A stretch of DNA of 23,938 bases from CAWINH01 sp963837425 (GTDB lineage Bacteria > Chloroflexota > Limnocylindria > QHBO01). Under the pieces are notes generated by a model. The model did no database searches. It was not told the origin of the DNA and worked only from the letters and a program-made list of their open reading frames with translations. The DNA lies in assembly GCA_963837425.1 (NCBI GenBank), contig CAWINH010000011.1:1-23938 (forward strand). The letters run 5' to 3'. Positions 12,959 through 20,570 of the stretch are shown in pieces (the first letter of the stretch is position 1; each line of letters begins with the position of its first letter). The position numbers and the translations under genes are program-made.

Positions 12959-13822
12959 ATGGCACGCGCGATGTGGCGGGGGGCAATCCAGTTCGGACTG
13001 GTCACGATCCCGGTCAAGCTGTACCTGGCGACCGAGAGCAGCAGCATCGGCTTCAACCTGCTGCACGCGAAGGACCTGTCCCGGATCCAGATGAAGATCT
13101 ACTGCCCGGTCGACGACGAGGTCATTCCGCGCTCGGAGACGGTCCGCGGCTACGAGTGGAGCAAGGGCAAGTATGTCGTCGTTACGGACGAGGACATCGA
13201 GAACGTCCCGCTCAAGACCGTGCGCTCGATCGAGATCGAGGCCTTCGTGCCGGCCAACCGCGAGGATATCGGCGCCCAGTTCGTGAAGTCCGCCTACTAC
13301 CTGGAGCCCGATGAGATCGGGCGCAAGGCGTTCTACCTCCTGAAGTCCGTGCTGGCCGAGACGAACAAGACCGCGATCTGCAAGATCGTGCTCAAGGACC
13401 GCGAGCAGCTCGCAGCGCTGAACCCGTTCGCGAAGACGATGCTGCTCACGACGCTCCACTGGCCGGACGAGATCCGCGCGCTCGACGAGCTGAACCTCCC
13501 CGAGGAGGAGATCGAGATCAAGCCGTCGGAGCGGAAGATGGCCGAGCAGCTGATCGCCTCGATGGACGGCGAGTTCAACCCCGCCGAGCAGCACGACGAG
13601 TACCGCACTGCGCTCATGGCGGTCATCGAGGCCAAGGTGGCCGGCGAGACACCGGAGCCGATGCAGAAGGCGGAACCCACGAAGATCGGCGACCTGATGG
13701 CGGCCCTCGAGGCCTCGGTGGCAGCCGCGCGCGAAGCCCGCCGTTCCGCTCCGGCCCAGGCGGAGCAGGCGGAGGCGGAGGAGGCCGCACCGAAGCCCGC
13801 GCGCCGTCGCAAGAGCGCCTAG
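12959..13822 (+). CDS. ku: Ku DNA end-binding protein for non-homologous end joining
   Basis: This 287-residue bacterial Ku forms a homodimeric ring on broken DNA ends and recruits ligase. Family landmarks are the N-terminal WRGAIQFGLVTIPVKLY, IGFNLLHAKD, YCPVDDEVIPRSETVRGYEW, YVVVTDEDIE, SAYYLEPDEIGRKAFYLL and KIVLKDREQLAALNPF. All of these fit the Ku core beta-barrel (about 1-250). The tail is Ala/Glu-rich and ends in a basic cluster, PARRRKSA, like the DNA-binding Lys-rich tails of other bacterial Ku proteins. The ATG at 12959 gives the standard N-terminus; GGAG lies about 13 nt upstream. The stop TAG is only 9 nt before the GTG of the degenerate ligase gene, so they likely form an operon. 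Confidence 0.97.
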   Translation: MARAMWRGAIQFGLVTIPVKLYLATESSSIGFNLLHAKDLSRIQMKIYCPVDDEVIPRSETVRGYEWSKGKYVVVTDEDIENVPLKTVRSIEIEAFVPANREDIGAQFVKSAYYLEPDEIGRKAFYLLKSVLAETNKTAICKIVLKDREQLAALNPFAKTMLLTTLHWPDEIRALDELNLPEEEIEIKPSERKMAEQLIASMDGEFNPAEQHDEYRTALMAVIEAKVAGETPEPMQKAEPTKIGDLMAALEASVAAAREARRSAPAQAEQAEAEEAAPKPARRRKSA

Positions 13823-13825
13823 CCT
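13820..13825 (+). promoter_or_regulatory. Weak -10-like element overlapping the Ku stop codon
   Basis: TAGCCT begins with the TAG stop of Ku and ends 6 nt before the GTG at 13832. The geometry equals that at 10953-10958, but the hexamer matches TATAAT poorly. Translational coupling to Ku is an equally good explanation. Confidence 0.25.
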
Positions 13826-13831
13826 CGGCGC

Positions 13832-14524
13832 GTGGCAGCCGAGCAGCTCAGGCTCCCCGTCCCCCCGGCGACCGGCGGCCGCCGCCGCCGGCTCCCGGAC
13901 CGCATCGAGCCGATGCAGGCCGCTGCCTGCGATGCGCCCTTCGATGATGAGAGGTATCTCTTCGAACCGTGGTGGCCGGGCGCCCGCGCCCTCCTCTTCG
14001 TCGAGCGCGGTGACCTGCGGCTCCAGGTGGCCGGGCCATCCGACGCGCTGGCGGCCTTCCCGGAGCTCGCCGAGGTGCGCGACCAGCTCGGGGAGGACGG
14101 GGTCGTGCTGGACGGCACGCTGCTCATGCTCGACGAGGCCGGGCGCCCGGACCCCGACCTGCTCCGCGAGCGGCTGGGCGGCGGCCGCCGCGCAGGCCGC
14201 CCGGCCTACGTCGCCAGCGACCTGCTGTGGGCCGGCGGCGAGCCGGTCACGCGGCGCGCGTTCCGCACCCGCCGACGGTGGCTCGAGGCGATCCTCGAGC
14301 CGGGCGACCGGATCACGGCCTCGCGCGGCTACGTCCGCGAGGGGACGCTCGTCGCCGAGGCGCTGGCCGCCCTCGGCATCGAGGGACTCTCCGCGCGCAA
14401 TCTCGGCGCGCGGTATCGGTCTGGAGATGCGGGCCGCGGCTGGCTCCGCGCGCAGATCGCGCCGGCGGAGCCCCGCCCGCGACCGACCCTGGCGCTCATC
14501 CTCCGTCTCCCGCTCGGGGATTAG
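13832..14524 (+). CDS. Catalytically dead LigD-like ligase-fold protein linked to Ku
   Basis: This 230-residue protein follows the nucleotidyltransferase domain of LigD/LigC ligases from end to end, but the chemistry is lost. FEPWWPGARAL (44-54) replaces the family's E-x-K-W-D-G-x-R, putting W47 where the AMP-accepting lysine belongs. LDGTLLML has T96 in place of the motif III glutamate. ASDLL replaces VFDLL. IEGLSARN (183-190) replaces EGxxxK, and WLRAQ (204-208) replaces WLKxK. Framework residues such as FPEL, GRPDPDLLRERL, RRxWLE and the C-terminal Y-x-x-G are kept, and the frame is intact, so it is not an ordinary decayed gene. The OB domain is absent or very short. The GTG start is 9 nt behind ku. 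A structural or regulatory role with Ku is inference. Confidence 0.75.
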   Translation: MAAEQLRLPVPPATGGRRRRLPDRIEPMQAAACDAPFDDERYLFEPWWPGARALLFVERGDLRLQVAGPSDALAAFPELAEVRDQLGEDGVVLDGTLLMLDEAGRPDPDLLRERLGGGRRAGRPAYVASDLLWAGGEPVTRRAFRTRRRWLEAILEPGDRITASRGYVREGTLVAEALAALGIEGLSARNLGARYRSGDAGRGWLRAQIAPAEPRPRPTLALILRLPLGD

Positions 14525-15192
14525 TCCGGCCCCGCGATCATGGCCAGTGCCCGCTCGAGCTTGCTCGTCGGGTCGGGTGACAGGCCCGGCATCGCGAGCA
14601 GCGCGGAGGCGAGCTCGCCGACCACGCCACCACCCACCGGGCCCGCCGGGCCGGCCGTCGTCGCCGCTGCGTCGCGGAGCTCGAGCTCCACGACCAGGAG
14701 TCGGCCACGGGCGACGCCCTCGTGTATGACGTCGCACGCATCAAGGCTCAACGTCCCGAGCGGCGTCTCGCCGGGGGCGACGCTGCGCTCGGTGCGGTGC
14801 TGCAGGAGTGCCAGCCTCTCGCCGAGCGTCGCCCCGTCGGCGAGGCTCAGCAGGTGATCCCGGGCCTCGGAAGGCGGCCAATCCGCCGGCGTCAGCCCGG
14901 CGCCGGCCGGGCCCTCGATCTCCGGGCGCAGGTGGAGGAGACTGCCGGCGCGATGCTGGGCCGGGCCCTTCATCGAGAGCAGCGTCTCGCCGTCGCGGGT
15001 CCGCAGTCGACACGCCCAGCGTGCCGCGGCAAGCCGCCCGTCGGGGGTATCGAGGTAGCGGTCGAGCTCCTCGAACGAGCGCGGCGGCCCCAGGAGAGCG
15101 GGTCCCAGCCGCACGGCTGCGGCCAGGGCCAGCAGCGGCGCCTCCGACTGAACGCGGAACTTCAGCTCCGCCTCGAGCCCGGCGCCGCTCAC
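14521..15192 (-). CDS. CYTH-domain protein (triphosphate tunnel enzyme-like)
   Basis: This 223-residue protein has the ExExK signature at residues 7-11 (EAELKF) that opens CYTH domains. It also has ELDRYLDTPDGRL, CRLRTRDGETLLSMKGP and LHLRPEIE, then LQHRTERSVA and LLVVELELRD, matching the alternating basic and acidic strands of the tunnel fold. Known members hydrolyse inorganic or thiamine triphosphate or make cAMP. Hydrolysis of a triphosphate is the likeliest role here. No CHAD domain follows. The GTG start at 15192-15190 overlaps the TGA of the upstream WYL gene (GTGA), so the two are translationally coupled. The stop TAA overlaps the TAG of the convergent dead-ligase gene (TTAG at 14521-14524). 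Confidence 0.85.
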   Translation of the reverse strand: MSGAGLEAELKFRVQSEAPLLALAAAVRLGPALLGPPRSFEELDRYLDTPDGRLAAARWACRLRTRDGETLLSMKGPAQHRAGSLLHLRPEIEGPAGAGLTPADWPPSEARDHLLSLADGATLGERLALLQHRTERSVAPGETPLGTLSLDACDVIHEGVARGRLLVVELELRDAAATTAGPAGPVGGGVVGELASALLAMPGLSPDPTSKLERALAMIAGPD

Positions 15193-16205
15193 TCCGGGTA
15201 GCGGGCGGCCGCGCGGCGGACCGCTCCGGCCACCACCTCGCGCAGCTCCGCGGGCGCGAGCACCTCGACGGCGTCACCCCACGACATGATCCAGGGCCTG
15301 ATCTCGACGATGCCGGCGACCGTCACCGTCAGCTCCACGCGGCCGTCCGGCAGCTCCGCAAGCCGCTGGGATCGGTGCCAGATCGACTCGCGGACGCGGT
15401 GCGCGACGCTCGCGTCGAATCGCAGCCGGACGTCCACGGTGGCCGTCGTGTCGGAGGACCAGATGCCCCACGAGTGGGCGAGCCAGCGGTCCGGGTCGAA
15501 GTCATCGGGGATCTCGTAGCGGTCGGCGGTCAGCGTCGCGTTCCGGATCCGCTCGACCTTCAGGGTGCGCATCGCGTCGACCGCCTCGTCGAAGCCGATG
15601 AGATAGACGGACCGGCCGGCGGCATCGGGCTCGAGAAAGTACGGCCGCACGCGGGCGTGGCGGCGCTCCCCCGCGGATGGCTCGTAGTCGAACTCCACGA
15701 CCCGGCCATCGGCCCAGGCCTGGGCGACCGTGGCGAAGGTGCGCGTGAACGGCTCATTCGGACCGGCGCGCCCGACCTGCAGCATGGTGGCCGCGACGTG
15801 GCGCGCGATTGGCTGTGGCAGGAGGTCGGCGAGCTTCGTGAACGCGCTGATCACCGCCCGGTCGTACTCGTCCGACCAGCGCGCGATGAGGCGTGCCGCG
15901 AGGAAGAGGACCACCGCCTCCGGGAGCGAGAGGCGCAGTGGCGGCAGGAAATACTTGCGCTCGATCCCGTAGCGCCCGCGGCCAGCCTGGAAGATCGGCA
16001 CGCCGAGCTCCTCGTCGAGGGCCCGGATGTCCCGGTACACGGTGCGGGTCGTCATCCCGGTCAGCTCGGCGATCTCGGTGACGGCGACGCCGGTCTCCTG
16101 GGATCCACGGCTGTAGAGGATGGAGGCGACGCTCAGCAGCCGCGCGAGCCGGTCACGCTTCCGCGCCCAGCGGTCGTCTCGGCCCTCCGGCTCCGAATCC
16201 AGCAC
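15189..16205 (-). CDS. HTH/WYL-domain transcriptional regulator
   Basis: This 338-residue DNA-binding regulator starts with a winged helix (about 20-75): RLLSVASILYSRG, VAVTEIAELTGMTTRTVYRDIRAL and GVPIFQAGRGRYGI. A WYL domain follows (about 150-230), marked by RVVEFDYEPSAGERRHARVRPYFLE and VYLIGFDEAVDAMRTLKVERI. It ends with a WCX-type C-terminal region (LRFDASVAHRVRESIW, IVEIRPWIMSWGDAVEVLAP). WYL proteins sense a ligand, sometimes nucleic acid, and control stress or metabolic genes. The GTG at 16205 was chosen because TATCAT ends 7 nt before it; upstream residues lack family features. The coupled CYTH gene is probably in its operon and the regulator may control itself. Targets are not visible. 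Confidence 0.9.
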   Translation of the reverse strand: MLDSEPEGRDDRWARKRDRLARLLSVASILYSRGSQETGVAVTEIAELTGMTTRTVYRDIRALDEELGVPIFQAGRGRYGIERKYFLPPLRLSLPEAVVLFLAARLIARWSDEYDRAVISAFTKLADLLPQPIARHVAATMLQVGRAGPNEPFTRTFATVAQAWADGRVVEFDYEPSAGERRHARVRPYFLEPDAAGRSVYLIGFDEAVDAMRTLKVERIRNATLTADRYEIPDDFDPDRWLAHSWGIWSSDTTATVDVRLRFDASVAHRVRESIWHRSQRLAELPDGRVELTVTVAGIVEIRPWIMSWGDAVEVLAPAELREVVAGAVRRAAARYPE

Positions 16206-16212
16206 GTGGCCG

Positions 16213-16218
16213 ATGATA
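16213..16218 (-). promoter_or_regulatory. Leaderless -10 element of the WYL-CYTH operon
   Basis: TATCAT on the minus strand (16218 to 16213) ends 7 nt before the GTG at 16205, with no SD. Confidence 0.55.
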
Positions 16219-16242
16219 GCCCGATGCCCGGGCGACGCCGCC

Positions 16243-16986
16243 TCAGGAGGCAGACGGGCTCGTGCTCGGCGCGATGCTGGCACCGCTCGGCGCGGGGCTG
16301 GCGGTGAGGCTCGGCGAGGGCCTGGGTGGCGGCTCGCCGGGCAGGGCGGCCAGCATCGCCTGGTTCAGGGTGTCATCGGTGCCGATCATGAGGAAGACGT
16401 ACCCGTTCGTGGCCCACGTGTAGATCATCGTGCCGGCCACCGTGGCGTCGTCCTCGGGGCGCACCCAGACCGTGTGTCCGGCAACGCCGCTGAGCTGCCA
16501 CGGCTCGCGGTGGAGGCCCGCGATGCCCACGAACTCGCCCGCCGCGGCCAGGTAGGGCTCGAGATCGACCGTCGTGGCGAACGGCGGGATCATACGCATC
16601 GCGTACAGCGACAGCCTGCGGGGCGTGATGAACGCGACCTGTACCGCCGTGAAGCGCATCCCGATCTCACCGAAGACCGGGCCGACGTCGGCGGGGGTGT
16701 AGGCGAAATCGGTGACCGGGGGTTTGTTGACGGCCTGCCCCGCGACCTCGTCGGGGATGAGTGCGGCGAGTGCCGGGTCGGGCGGATTCGTATCGGGGGC
16801 GGTCGGCTGCGGGGTTGGAGCCGGGGTCGGAGACGGCGATGGCGTGGCGCTCAAGGCCGACGGTGACGGCGCCATGCGCGATGGACTGGGCGTGGCGGGG
16901 CCGCAGCTCGCCAGCACCAACGCCAGCGTCGACGCCAGGCCCGCCAGCCATCGCCCTGGGCGCGCGCCATCGAGGTGCTGGGTCAT
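16243..16986 (-). CDS. Predicted lipoprotein of unknown function
   Basis: This 247-residue exported protein has a basic n-region (GARPGRW), a hydrophobic helix and the lipobox LASC at 25-28, so C28 should be lipidated after signal peptidase II cleavage. A Ser/Thr/Pro tether (about 30-65: TPSPSPTPAPTPQP) leads to a globular domain (about 75-215: DFAYTPADVGPVFGEIGMRF, FITPRRLSLYAMRM, VAGHTVWVRPEDDATVAGTMIYTWATNGYVFLMIGTDD). The tail is again Pro/Ser-rich. I do not recognise the domain. The ATG at 16986 is chosen because a TATGAT -10 ends 10 nt before it; an ATG at 17001 lies inside that hexamer. It follows the GGDEF sensor gene on the same strand but has its own promoter. Confidence 0.78.
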   Translation of the reverse strand: MTQHLDGARPGRWLAGLASTLALVLASCGPATPSPSRMAPSPSALSATPSPSPTPAPTPQPTAPDTNPPDPALAALIPDEVAGQAVNKPPVTDFAYTPADVGPVFGEIGMRFTAVQVAFITPRRLSLYAMRMIPPFATTVDLEPYLAAAGEFVGIAGLHREPWQLSGVAGHTVWVRPEDDATVAGTMIYTWATNGYVFLMIGTDDTLNQAMLAALPGEPPPRPSPSLTASPAPSGASIAPSTSPSAS

Positions 16987-16996
16987 GGGAGCGGCG

Positions 16997-17002
16997 ATCA
17001 TA
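16997..17002 (-). promoter_or_regulatory. Leaderless -10 element of the lipoprotein gene
   Basis: TATGAT on the minus strand (17002 to 16997), one base from consensus, ends 10 nt before the ATG at 16986. Confidence 0.55.
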
Positions 17003-17033
17003 GCATTGCGCCGCCCGCGGTCCTCGCTCGGGA

Positions 17034-20000
17034 TCAGGCGACGTCGCGCGCGTCCTGCATCCCGTCCTCCGCACGTCGCTGGCGGGCGCCGCGGCGCACG
17101 CGCCCGACGACCGATGCGAGCGCCCGGAGCACCTCGGGACCGACCGGACCACCGCCCTCTACGGACATCTGCTCCATCGCTTCGCGACGCCCGACCCGCT
17201 CGCCGGCGGCGCCGGTGATCAGCATGTCGTACGTGTTCACCGCCTCCACGATCTGCGCGCCGATCGGCATCGCCCCGCCGTCGTTGGGGTGCGCGTGGGC
17301 GCGGACGATCCGGACCACGTCGGCCAGTGACGGGATCGCCTCGAGCTCGCCGGACTCGAGCGTCTCGAACCCGTGGAGCCGGGCGGCAAGCTCGACGGTG
17401 CCCCGCTCGTCCTCGCTCATCTCGAGCTGCTCGGCGACCCGGCGTGCGAGCCGACCGACTCGATCGCCATGCCCCACCGTCGAGGTGTCGCGAGCGTCGA
17501 GTGAGCGAGCCACGCTCAGGAGCGCGTCGCGCACGCTTTCGCCGCTCGGAGCGCTGGCCGCGGTGCGGCGCGCCGCCTCCACCAGAGAGTCGACCGTCGT
17601 CGGGTCGCCCGGGCGTCGCAGCGCGGCGCGGGCCAGCCGGTCGAGGGTGATGCGGAGGTCGCGGGTTTCGCGAGGCACCTCGTTGACGCGGACCACGCGG
17701 TTGCCACCGGTCTGCTTCCCGTAGGAGAGGGCCGTGTCGGCCGCCGCGATGAGGGCGTCCTTGTCGCTGGCATCCGCCGGTGCGGCGGCCACCCCGATGC
17801 AGATCGTCACCGGCGTCGGCTCCCCCGCGGTCAGGCCATTCACCGCCTCGCGCACGCGCTCGGCGACCGCGGTCGCCACGTCGGCGTCGACGTCGACGAG
17901 GATCATCGAAAACTCGTCACCCCCGTAGCGGAAGACCCGGTCCTCGGATCGCGCCGCGCCGTAGATCGCGGTCCCCACCGCGTGGAGCAGCGCGTCGCCG
18001 GCGGGGTGTCCGAACCGGTCGTTGTAGGCCTTGAACTGGTCGAGGTCCATCATCAGCATCGCGACCGACTGCGATGCGCTGGCCCGCGTCCCCGGGCCAC
18101 TCTCGACGGCGCCGTCCGGCTGTCCGAGGAGATGGGCCAGCGTTCGCTGGAAGGCACCGTGGTTGCTGAGCCCGGTGAGCGCATCCGTGTCGGCGCGCGC
18201 CGTCACGGCCTGGTGCGCCTCCGCGTTGCGCAGGGCGATCGACGCCTGTCCGGCGAACAGCTTGACGAGCTCGAAGTCCGCCTGGGAGAAATGCGCCTCG
18301 GACTCCCCGACCCGCGAGAGGTTCATGCATCCGATGACCACCCCGTCCGCGATCAGCGGGACCACGACCAGGGCCTCGGGGTCCGCGGGCGTTCCCGGGA
18401 TCTGCATGGCGCGCGGGTCGTTCAGCGCGTCGTTGGCGAGCACCGGGTCCCCGTGCTCGACCGCCCATCCCATCAGGCCCCGTCCGAACGGGACGTTGTA
18501 GCTCATCACCTGCTCGGTGTGGCGCTCGCGGGTGAGGATCGGGTTCAGGATCCGATGCGCCTCGTTGACGCGGTAGATCGAGAGGTTGTCGTAGCGGACG
18601 ACGGAGCGCAGGCCGTCGGCAATCGTCTCCAGCACGTCCTGCCGATCGAGCGAGGAGAGCAGCCGCTCGTTGATCTCGAGCAGGCGCCGCTGCGACTGCA
18701 GCTGCCGCCCGAGCTCGGCGGACTGCAGCTGCAGGCGAGCGTATGCCGTGGCATTCGCGATTGCCTGCGCCGCGTAGCCGGCGAAGATCGTCATCGTCTG
18801 GAGGTCGTCGTTCGTGAACTGGTCGCGGCCCAGCTTTGAGAGCGCGATCACCCCCACCGAGCTGCCCTCGAAGACCATCGGCACCACGAGCATCGACTCC
18901 TCGATCTCCTCGGTCCCCTCGATCGTGTGCCCCCGCGGATCGTTCAGCGCGTCGTTCGCCAGGATCGGCTCGCCGTGTTCGGCCACCCACCCGGTGAAGG
19001 ACCCCTCGCCGATGTCGACGCGGAGTGCGTCGCGGAAGTCGCCGATCCCGAGCAGCCGGTCCGTGTAGGCGATCGGTTCGCAGCTGCGCGTCTCCCAGTC
19101 GACGGCGTAGATCCGGATGTCGTGGTACCCGGCGAGCGTGCTCGCCTCGGCGACGATCGCGTCGGCGATGGCCTGCACGTCGGTGAGGCGGTTCAGGCGG
19201 GCGGAGAGGTCCTGGATCGAACGCATGCGGGCGGCCTGCTCGGCGACCGACCGGTAGAGGCGCGCGTTGGCGATCGCGACCGCCGCCTGGTTCGCGAACG
19301 ACTGCGCGAGTGCCAGCTCATCCTCGGGCCACCCGTGGTCGCGGGTGTGATAGAGGCCGATGACGCCCACCGCCCGGTCGTTGCTGACGAGCGGCACGAG
19401 GCAGGCGGTGCGGATCCCCTCGTCGACATACATCGGCTGCAGGATTCCAACGTCGGGCCGGACGTTCGCGTCACGCACGACGTACGTGCGGCGCTCGCGG
19501 ACGGCGCGCACGCCGACCGCCGGGCTCTGGAGGGTGAGTGTGCCGATCGTCTGCCGAAACGGCTCCGCCAGGCCACGCGCGGCAGCCTCCTGGAACGGGT
19601 GCTCGGCCCCCTCCTCGAGGAGCCACAGGCCGGCCTTGTCGGCATCGAACAGGGAGCGAGTGCGGTCGACGATGTCGTCCAGCACGGCGTTGATGTCAAG
19701 CTGGCCGGTCAGCTCCTGCGTCACGTGGCGCAGCGCGCGCGCGCGAGCCACTTCGCGCCGGGCGCGGGCCACGATCCGCGCATTCTCCAGATCGGTCCCG
19801 ATGGCGCCCGCCACGATGCGCAGGAACGCGGGGCGAAGGTCGGCCAGCGGCCCGCCCGGGTCATCCTCGAGGACGAGGACGCCGACCAGCTCGCCGCCCG
19901 CGGCGAGCGGCAGCTGGGCGCGCAGCGGGGCGGACGGGTCGTCGGCGATCGGCTTCGGGGCCGCGTCGCCCTCGAGATCGACTCCCTCGATGTCGCTGAG

Positions 20001-20450
20001 CGATGACGGAGGGGCGACGCGGTACCCGGTGTCCGTCTCGAGTGTGTAGTCGTCGGCCCCTTCGCGGGCCACGTAGATTGCGACGCGTGCCACGCCGAGC
20101 GTCGTGCGCAATGCCTCGACCGCGGTGCGGCAGACGGTGGTGGGGGTCGCGGAGCCACCGCTTCCCTGTGCGAGCCGGGCGAGGGCCGCGAGCTCGCGAT
20201 CACGAGCGGCGCCGCGGTCGGCGACCGCGGGCTCCTGCTCATGCGACGAGGCGCCTTCCGCGAGCAAACGCTCGACCTCGCCGCGACGGTAGCGGCGGTC
20301 GCCGCGCAGGTTGATCCGGTAGGCGGTCAGGCGACCGGCATCGGTCCAGGCACGCAGGGTGTTCGGGTGGACGCCGAGCAGGGCGGCCGCCTGGGCCACG
20401 CTGAGGAGAGACTCCTGCTCATCGCCGCGTTCACGGCTCGAATGTGGCAC
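17034..20450 (-). CDS. HTH - four GAF - GGDEF - degenerate HD-GYP sensor protein
   Basis: This is a 1138-residue multidomain protein. Residues 14-65 are an excisionase/MerR-like helix-turn-helix (SVAQAAALLGVHPNTLRAWTDAGRL, then RRYRRGEVERLL). Four GAF domains follow at about 100-225, 254-398, 424-567 and 604-742. The GGDEF domain (about 750-920) has an intact RYGGDEF (GGDEF at 843-847) and an inhibitory RxxD site (RSED) five residues ahead. It should therefore make cyclic di-GMP (c-di-GMP) with product inhibition. The C-terminal region (about 990-1117) follows HD-GYP spacing (VGHGDRVGRLARRVAEQL, AEAVNTYDMLIT-like end). However, HDIGK is replaced by LHGFE and HHExxDGxGYP by AHAHPNDGG, so phosphodiesterase activity is unlikely. 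The GTG at 20450 has AAGGAG 5 nt upstream. No membrane helices are seen; the protein is probably cytoplasmic. Confidence 0.9.
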   Translation of the reverse strand: MPHSSRERGDEQESLLSVAQAAALLGVHPNTLRAWTDAGRLTAYRINLRGDRRYRRGEVERLLAEGASSHEQEPAVADRGAARDRELAALARLAQGSGGSATPTTVCRTAVEALRTTLGVARVAIYVAREGADDYTLETDTGYRVAPPSSLSDIEGVDLEGDAAPKPIADDPSAPLRAQLPLAAGGELVGVLVLEDDPGGPLADLRPAFLRIVAGAIGTDLENARIVARARREVARARALRHVTQELTGQLDINAVLDDIVDRTRSLFDADKAGLWLLEEGAEHPFQEAAARGLAEPFRQTIGTLTLQSPAVGVRAVRERRTYVVRDANVRPDVGILQPMYVDEGIRTACLVPLVSNDRAVGVIGLYHTRDHGWPEDELALAQSFANQAAVAIANARLYRSVAEQAARMRSIQDLSARLNRLTDVQAIADAIVAEASTLAGYHDIRIYAVDWETRSCEPIAYTDRLLGIGDFRDALRVDIGEGSFTGWVAEHGEPILANDALNDPRGHTIEGTEEIEESMLVVPMVFEGSSVGVIALSKLGRDQFTNDDLQTMTIFAGYAAQAIANATAYARLQLQSAELGRQLQSQRRLLEINERLLSSLDRQDVLETIADGLRSVVRYDNLSIYRVNEAHRILNPILTRERHTEQVMSYNVPFGRGLMGWAVEHGDPVLANDALNDPRAMQIPGTPADPEALVVVPLIADGVVIGCMNLSRVGESEAHFSQADFELVKLFAGQASIALRNAEAHQAVTARADTDALTGLSNHGAFQRTLAHLLGQPDGAVESGPGTRASASQSVAMLMMDLDQFKAYNDRFGHPAGDALLHAVGTAIYGAARSEDRVFRYGGDEFSMILVDVDADVATAVAERVREAVNGLTAGEPTPVTICIGVAAAPADASDKDALIAAADTALSYGKQTGGNRVVRVNEVPRETRDLRITLDRLARAALRRPGDPTTVDSLVEAARRTAASAPSGESVRDALLSVARSLDARDTSTVGHGDRVGRLARRVAEQLEMSEDERGTVELAARLHGFETLESGELEAIPSLADVVRIVRAHAHPNDGGAMPIGAQIVEAVNTYDMLITGAAGERVGRREAMEQMSVEGGGPVGPEVLRALASVVGRVRRGARQRRAEDGMQDARDVA

Positions 20451-20455
20451 CTGTG

Positions 20456-20461
20456 CTCCTT
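20456..20461 (-). promoter_or_regulatory. Shine-Dalgarno fixing the GTG start of the GGDEF sensor
   Basis: AAGGAG on the minus strand (20461 to 20456) is 5 nt ahead of the GTG at 20450. The frame is open 29 codons further upstream, but that stretch lacks an SD and looks non-coding. Confidence 0.6.
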
Positions 20462-20539
20462 GGTCGCAAATGGAACATCTGGTAGGAACGCTGCACCGGA
20501 TGGTAGAAGTGGGAGCGCCCGCGCTCGACCCTCCCATTC

Positions 20540-20559
20540 GTACCGGTCTGGCCCGGTAC
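20540..20559. other. Inverted repeat after the GIDE gene, possible weak terminator
   Basis: GTACCGG and CCGGTAC form a 7-bp stem with a 6-nt loop, 12 nt beyond the stop of the GIDE-domain gene. There is no U-tract on either side, so termination is only a possibility. It lies in the 120-nt gap ahead of the GGDEF sensor gene. Confidence 0.3.
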
Positions 20560-20570
20560 CGCGCTCGTGG

